DNA from: Pseudomonadota bacterium
Lineage (GTDB): Bacteria; Pseudomonadota; Gammaproteobacteria; Pseudomonadales; Cellvibrionaceae
NCBI GenBank assembly: GCA_023416875.1
Contig: JAEZGT010000011.1
Span: forward strand, 1-8,502
Length of the DNA: 8,502 bases
Direction: 5' to 3'
Below are positions 7,168 to 8,502 of the stretch, one piece after another. How positions within the stretch are numbered: the stretch's first letter is position 1; the number at the start of each line of letters is the position of its first letter. Position numbers and translations under genes: made by a program. The notes under the pieces were generated by a model. The model saw only the letters and a list, made by a program, of their open reading frames with translations, was not told the origin of the DNA and searched no databases.

Positions 7168-7183
7168 GGATAAACCGAAGCAA

Positions 7184-7960
7184 ATGAGATATTCCCCGAA
7201 TCGGAATCTGGCGCTGTCGCCATTTCCGCTGTACAGCCAGATTCGCGAATTGCTGCGCGCCCGCATTCTCGATGGCACCCATACGCCGCTCAGTCGCATG
7301 CCTTCGGAATATGAGTTGTGCGATTTATTCGGCGTGAGCCGCATCACCGTGCGACAGGCTCTTAATGATCTTCAAAAAGAGGGGTTGATTTTCAAAATTC
7401 ACGGTAAAGGTACTTTTGTTAGTAAACCTAAGGTTTACCAGAATATCAGCAGTTTGCAGGGCCTTGCCGAATCTCTGGTGCAGCAAGGATATGAGGTAAT
7501 CAACCAAGTACACAGCGTGCATCATGTAGTGGCTGCTCCAGAAGTCGCCGCACGCCTTGCCATCGAGACCGACGCCGTGGTCACAGAAATTAAACGGGTA
7601 CGTTTGATTAATCGCGAGCCCGTTTCGCTCGAAGTAACGTATGTTGCCGAAAAAATCGGTCGGCAATTGGAAAAATCCGACTTGGTCACCCGCGATATTT
7701 TTCTGATTCTCGAAAATGACCTCAATATTGCATTGGGTCACGCCACCATTGCCATTGACGCCATTCTGGCGGACCGCCAATTGGCTCAGGCTTTAAGAAT
7801 CCAAGAAAACACCCCAATCATGCGTATCGAGCGCCTGACGCATACCGAGCAAGGGGTGCCGCTGGATTTTGAATATCTGTATTACCGCGGCGACGCATTT
7901 CAATATCGCCTGCGCATCGACCGTCAGCGCAGCACCCAGCAGAGAAATACCCATGAGTGA
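7184..7960 (+). CDS. GntR-family transcriptional regulator, HutC subfamily (UTRA effector domain)
   Basis: 258 residues, typical for the HutC subfamily. An N-terminal winged helix-turn-helix (about 14-83) shows the diagnostic PSEYELCDLFGVSRITVRQ (40-58) and the wing KIHGKGTFV (71-79). A UTRA ligand domain (about 103-245) follows, with RVRLINREPVSLEVTYV (138-154) and ERLTHTEQGVPLDFEYLYYRGD (216-237 region) as in the family. It should act as a cytoplasmic DNA-binding dimer, released or activated by a small effector that the sequence does not identify. An AGGA (7167-7170) lies 13 nt before the ATG, further than ideal. The 3' end overlaps the next gene by 8 bp (ATGAGTGA), so regulator and flavoprotein are almost certainly one transcript, which suggests that the effector relates to the flavoprotein's pathway. 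A TGTTATAACA palindrome just upstream is a candidate autoregulatory operator. Confidence 0.95.
   Translation: MRYSPNRNLALSPFPLYSQIRELLRARILDGTHTPLSRMPSEYELCDLFGVSRITVRQALNDLQKEGLIFKIHGKGTFVSKPKVYQNISSLQGLAESLVQQGYEVINQVHSVHHVVAAPEVAARLAIETDAVVTEIKRVRLINREPVSLEVTYVAEKIGRQLEKSDLVTRDIFLILENDLNIALGHATIAIDAILADRQLAQALRIQENTPIMRIERLTHTEQGVPLDFEYLYYRGDAFQYRLRIDRQRSTQQRNTHE
7941..7945 (+). promoter_or_regulatory. Weak Shine-Dalgarno site of the flavoprotein gene
   Basis: AGAGA lies 7 nt before the ATG at 7953, inside the last codons of the GntR gene. The match is partial; translation may rely mainly on coupling to the overlapping upstream stop codon. Confidence 0.35.
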
Positions 7961-8502
7961 AAACGCCATCAATCATATCGAGCAGCAGTACGACATTGTT
8001 GTCATTGGCGGCGGCACGGCCGGTCCTATGGCGGCGATTAAAGCCAAGGAACGCAATCCGAATTTGCGCATCCTGCTGCTGGATAAAGCCAACGTTAAAC
8101 GCTCCGGCGCCATCAGTATGGGCATGGATGGTTTAAATAATGCGGTGATTCCCGGCCACGCAACGCCGGAACAATATACCAGGGAAATTACCATCGCCAA
8201 TGACGGTATTGTCAATCAGGCGACGGTTTACGCCTATGCTAAACACAGCTTTACCACCATCGAACAACTGGATCGTTGGGGCGTGAAATTTGAGAAGGAC
8301 GGTACCGGCGATTATGCGGTCAAAAAAGTCCACCACATGGGCTCCTATGTATTGCCCATGCCGGAAGGCCACGACATTAAAAAAGTGCTCTATCGGCAAT
8401 TGAAGCGCGCCAAAATCGCCATCACCAATCGGGTAGTCAGCACACGGTTATTAACCGATGCCAGCGGCGCAGTCTGCGGCGTGTTGGGATTTGATTGTCG
8501 CA
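7953..8502 (+). CDS. FAD-binding oxidoreductase subunit, fumarate reductase/adenylylsulfate reductase A-like, 3' end cut by window edge
   Basis: 183 codons, open at the right edge. The N-terminus has a Rossmann dinucleotide motif YDIVVIGGGTAGPMAAIKA (13-31) ending in the acidic strand LLLDK (41-45), typical of the FAD domain of the SdhA/FrdA/AprA superfamily. The segment NVKRSGAISMGMDGLN (47-62) looks more like the RSGAvxxGlxxiN stretch of AprA-type flavoproteins than the SHTxxAxGG motif of SdhA/FrdA, where histidine carries covalent FAD; no such histidine is present, so FAD is probably non-covalent. WGVKFEKDGTGDY (109-121) is also in the AprA style. The substrate-capping and catalytic parts are outside the window, so the reaction cannot be named. 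Relatives pair with a ferredoxin-type iron-sulphur subunit, expected just downstream. It is the first structural gene after the GntR regulator, overlapping it by 8 bp. Confidence 0.9.
   Translation, partial: MSENAINHIEQQYDIVVIGGGTAGPMAAIKAKERNPNLRILLLDKANVKRSGAISMGMDGLNNAVIPGHATPEQYTREITIANDGIVNQATVYAYAKHSFTTIEQLDRWGVKFEKDGTGDYAVKKVHHMGSYVLPMPEGHDIKKVLYRQLKRAKIAITNRVVSTRLLTDASGAVCGVLGFDCR

Noticed and set aside
7325..7780. 151-codon minus-strand open frame within the GntR gene
   Set aside because: The opposite frame encodes a well-conserved winged-helix/UTRA protein; the minus frame has no recognisable family and is a shadow.

Overview
The window looks like chromosomal DNA from a gram-negative proteobacterium, most likely a gammaproteobacterium. 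It has moderate GC, tightly packed genes with overlapping stop and start codons, an inner-membrane hybrid sensor kinase with c-di-GMP output proteins, and a HutC-type GntR regulator. I cannot fix the genus; a Cellvibrio/Teredinibacter-like or Pseudomonas-like background would fit, but that is only an impression. No RNA genes, insertion sequences, CRISPR arrays or origins were seen.

Left two-thirds (positions 1-5933, minus strand): a three-gene signalling operon, read right to left. It starts with a 1363-residue hybrid histidine kinase (NIT-like periplasmic sensor, two HAMP units, GAF, long coiled coil, HisKA, HATPase and three receiver domains). Next is a CheR-type methyltransferase whose start overlaps the kinase stop (ATGA). 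Third is a REC-PAS-GGDEF response regulator, whose GGDEF domain runs off the left edge. No CheB, CheW or methyl-accepting chemoreceptor gene lies between these genes, so this looks like a signal-to-c-di-GMP pathway that has recruited a CheR rather than a standard chemotaxis operon.

Middle (5934-6317): a divergent, AT-rich intergenic region. It carries three related imperfect palindromes built on GTTGA-N4-T(C/A)A(G/A)C, at centre spacings of 20 and 32 bp, and an extra TCAGC half site one further 20-bp step away. They resemble a multi-site operator shared by the two divergent units.

Right third (6318-8502, plus strand): a standalone EAL-like protein that has lost most catalytic residues; then, after a short spacer with a hairpin and a TGTTATAACA palindrome, a HutC/UTRA GntR regulator. 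The regulator's stop overlaps by 8 bp the start of an FAD-dependent reductase subunit of the fumarate reductase/adenylylsulfate reductase superfamily, cut by the right edge. The overlap suggests that the GntR protein controls its own operon together with the flavoprotein and whatever lies downstream. The two halves may be linked through c-di-GMP (a likely cyclase on the left, a probable inactive EAL sensor or adaptor on the right), but this is inference from adjacency.
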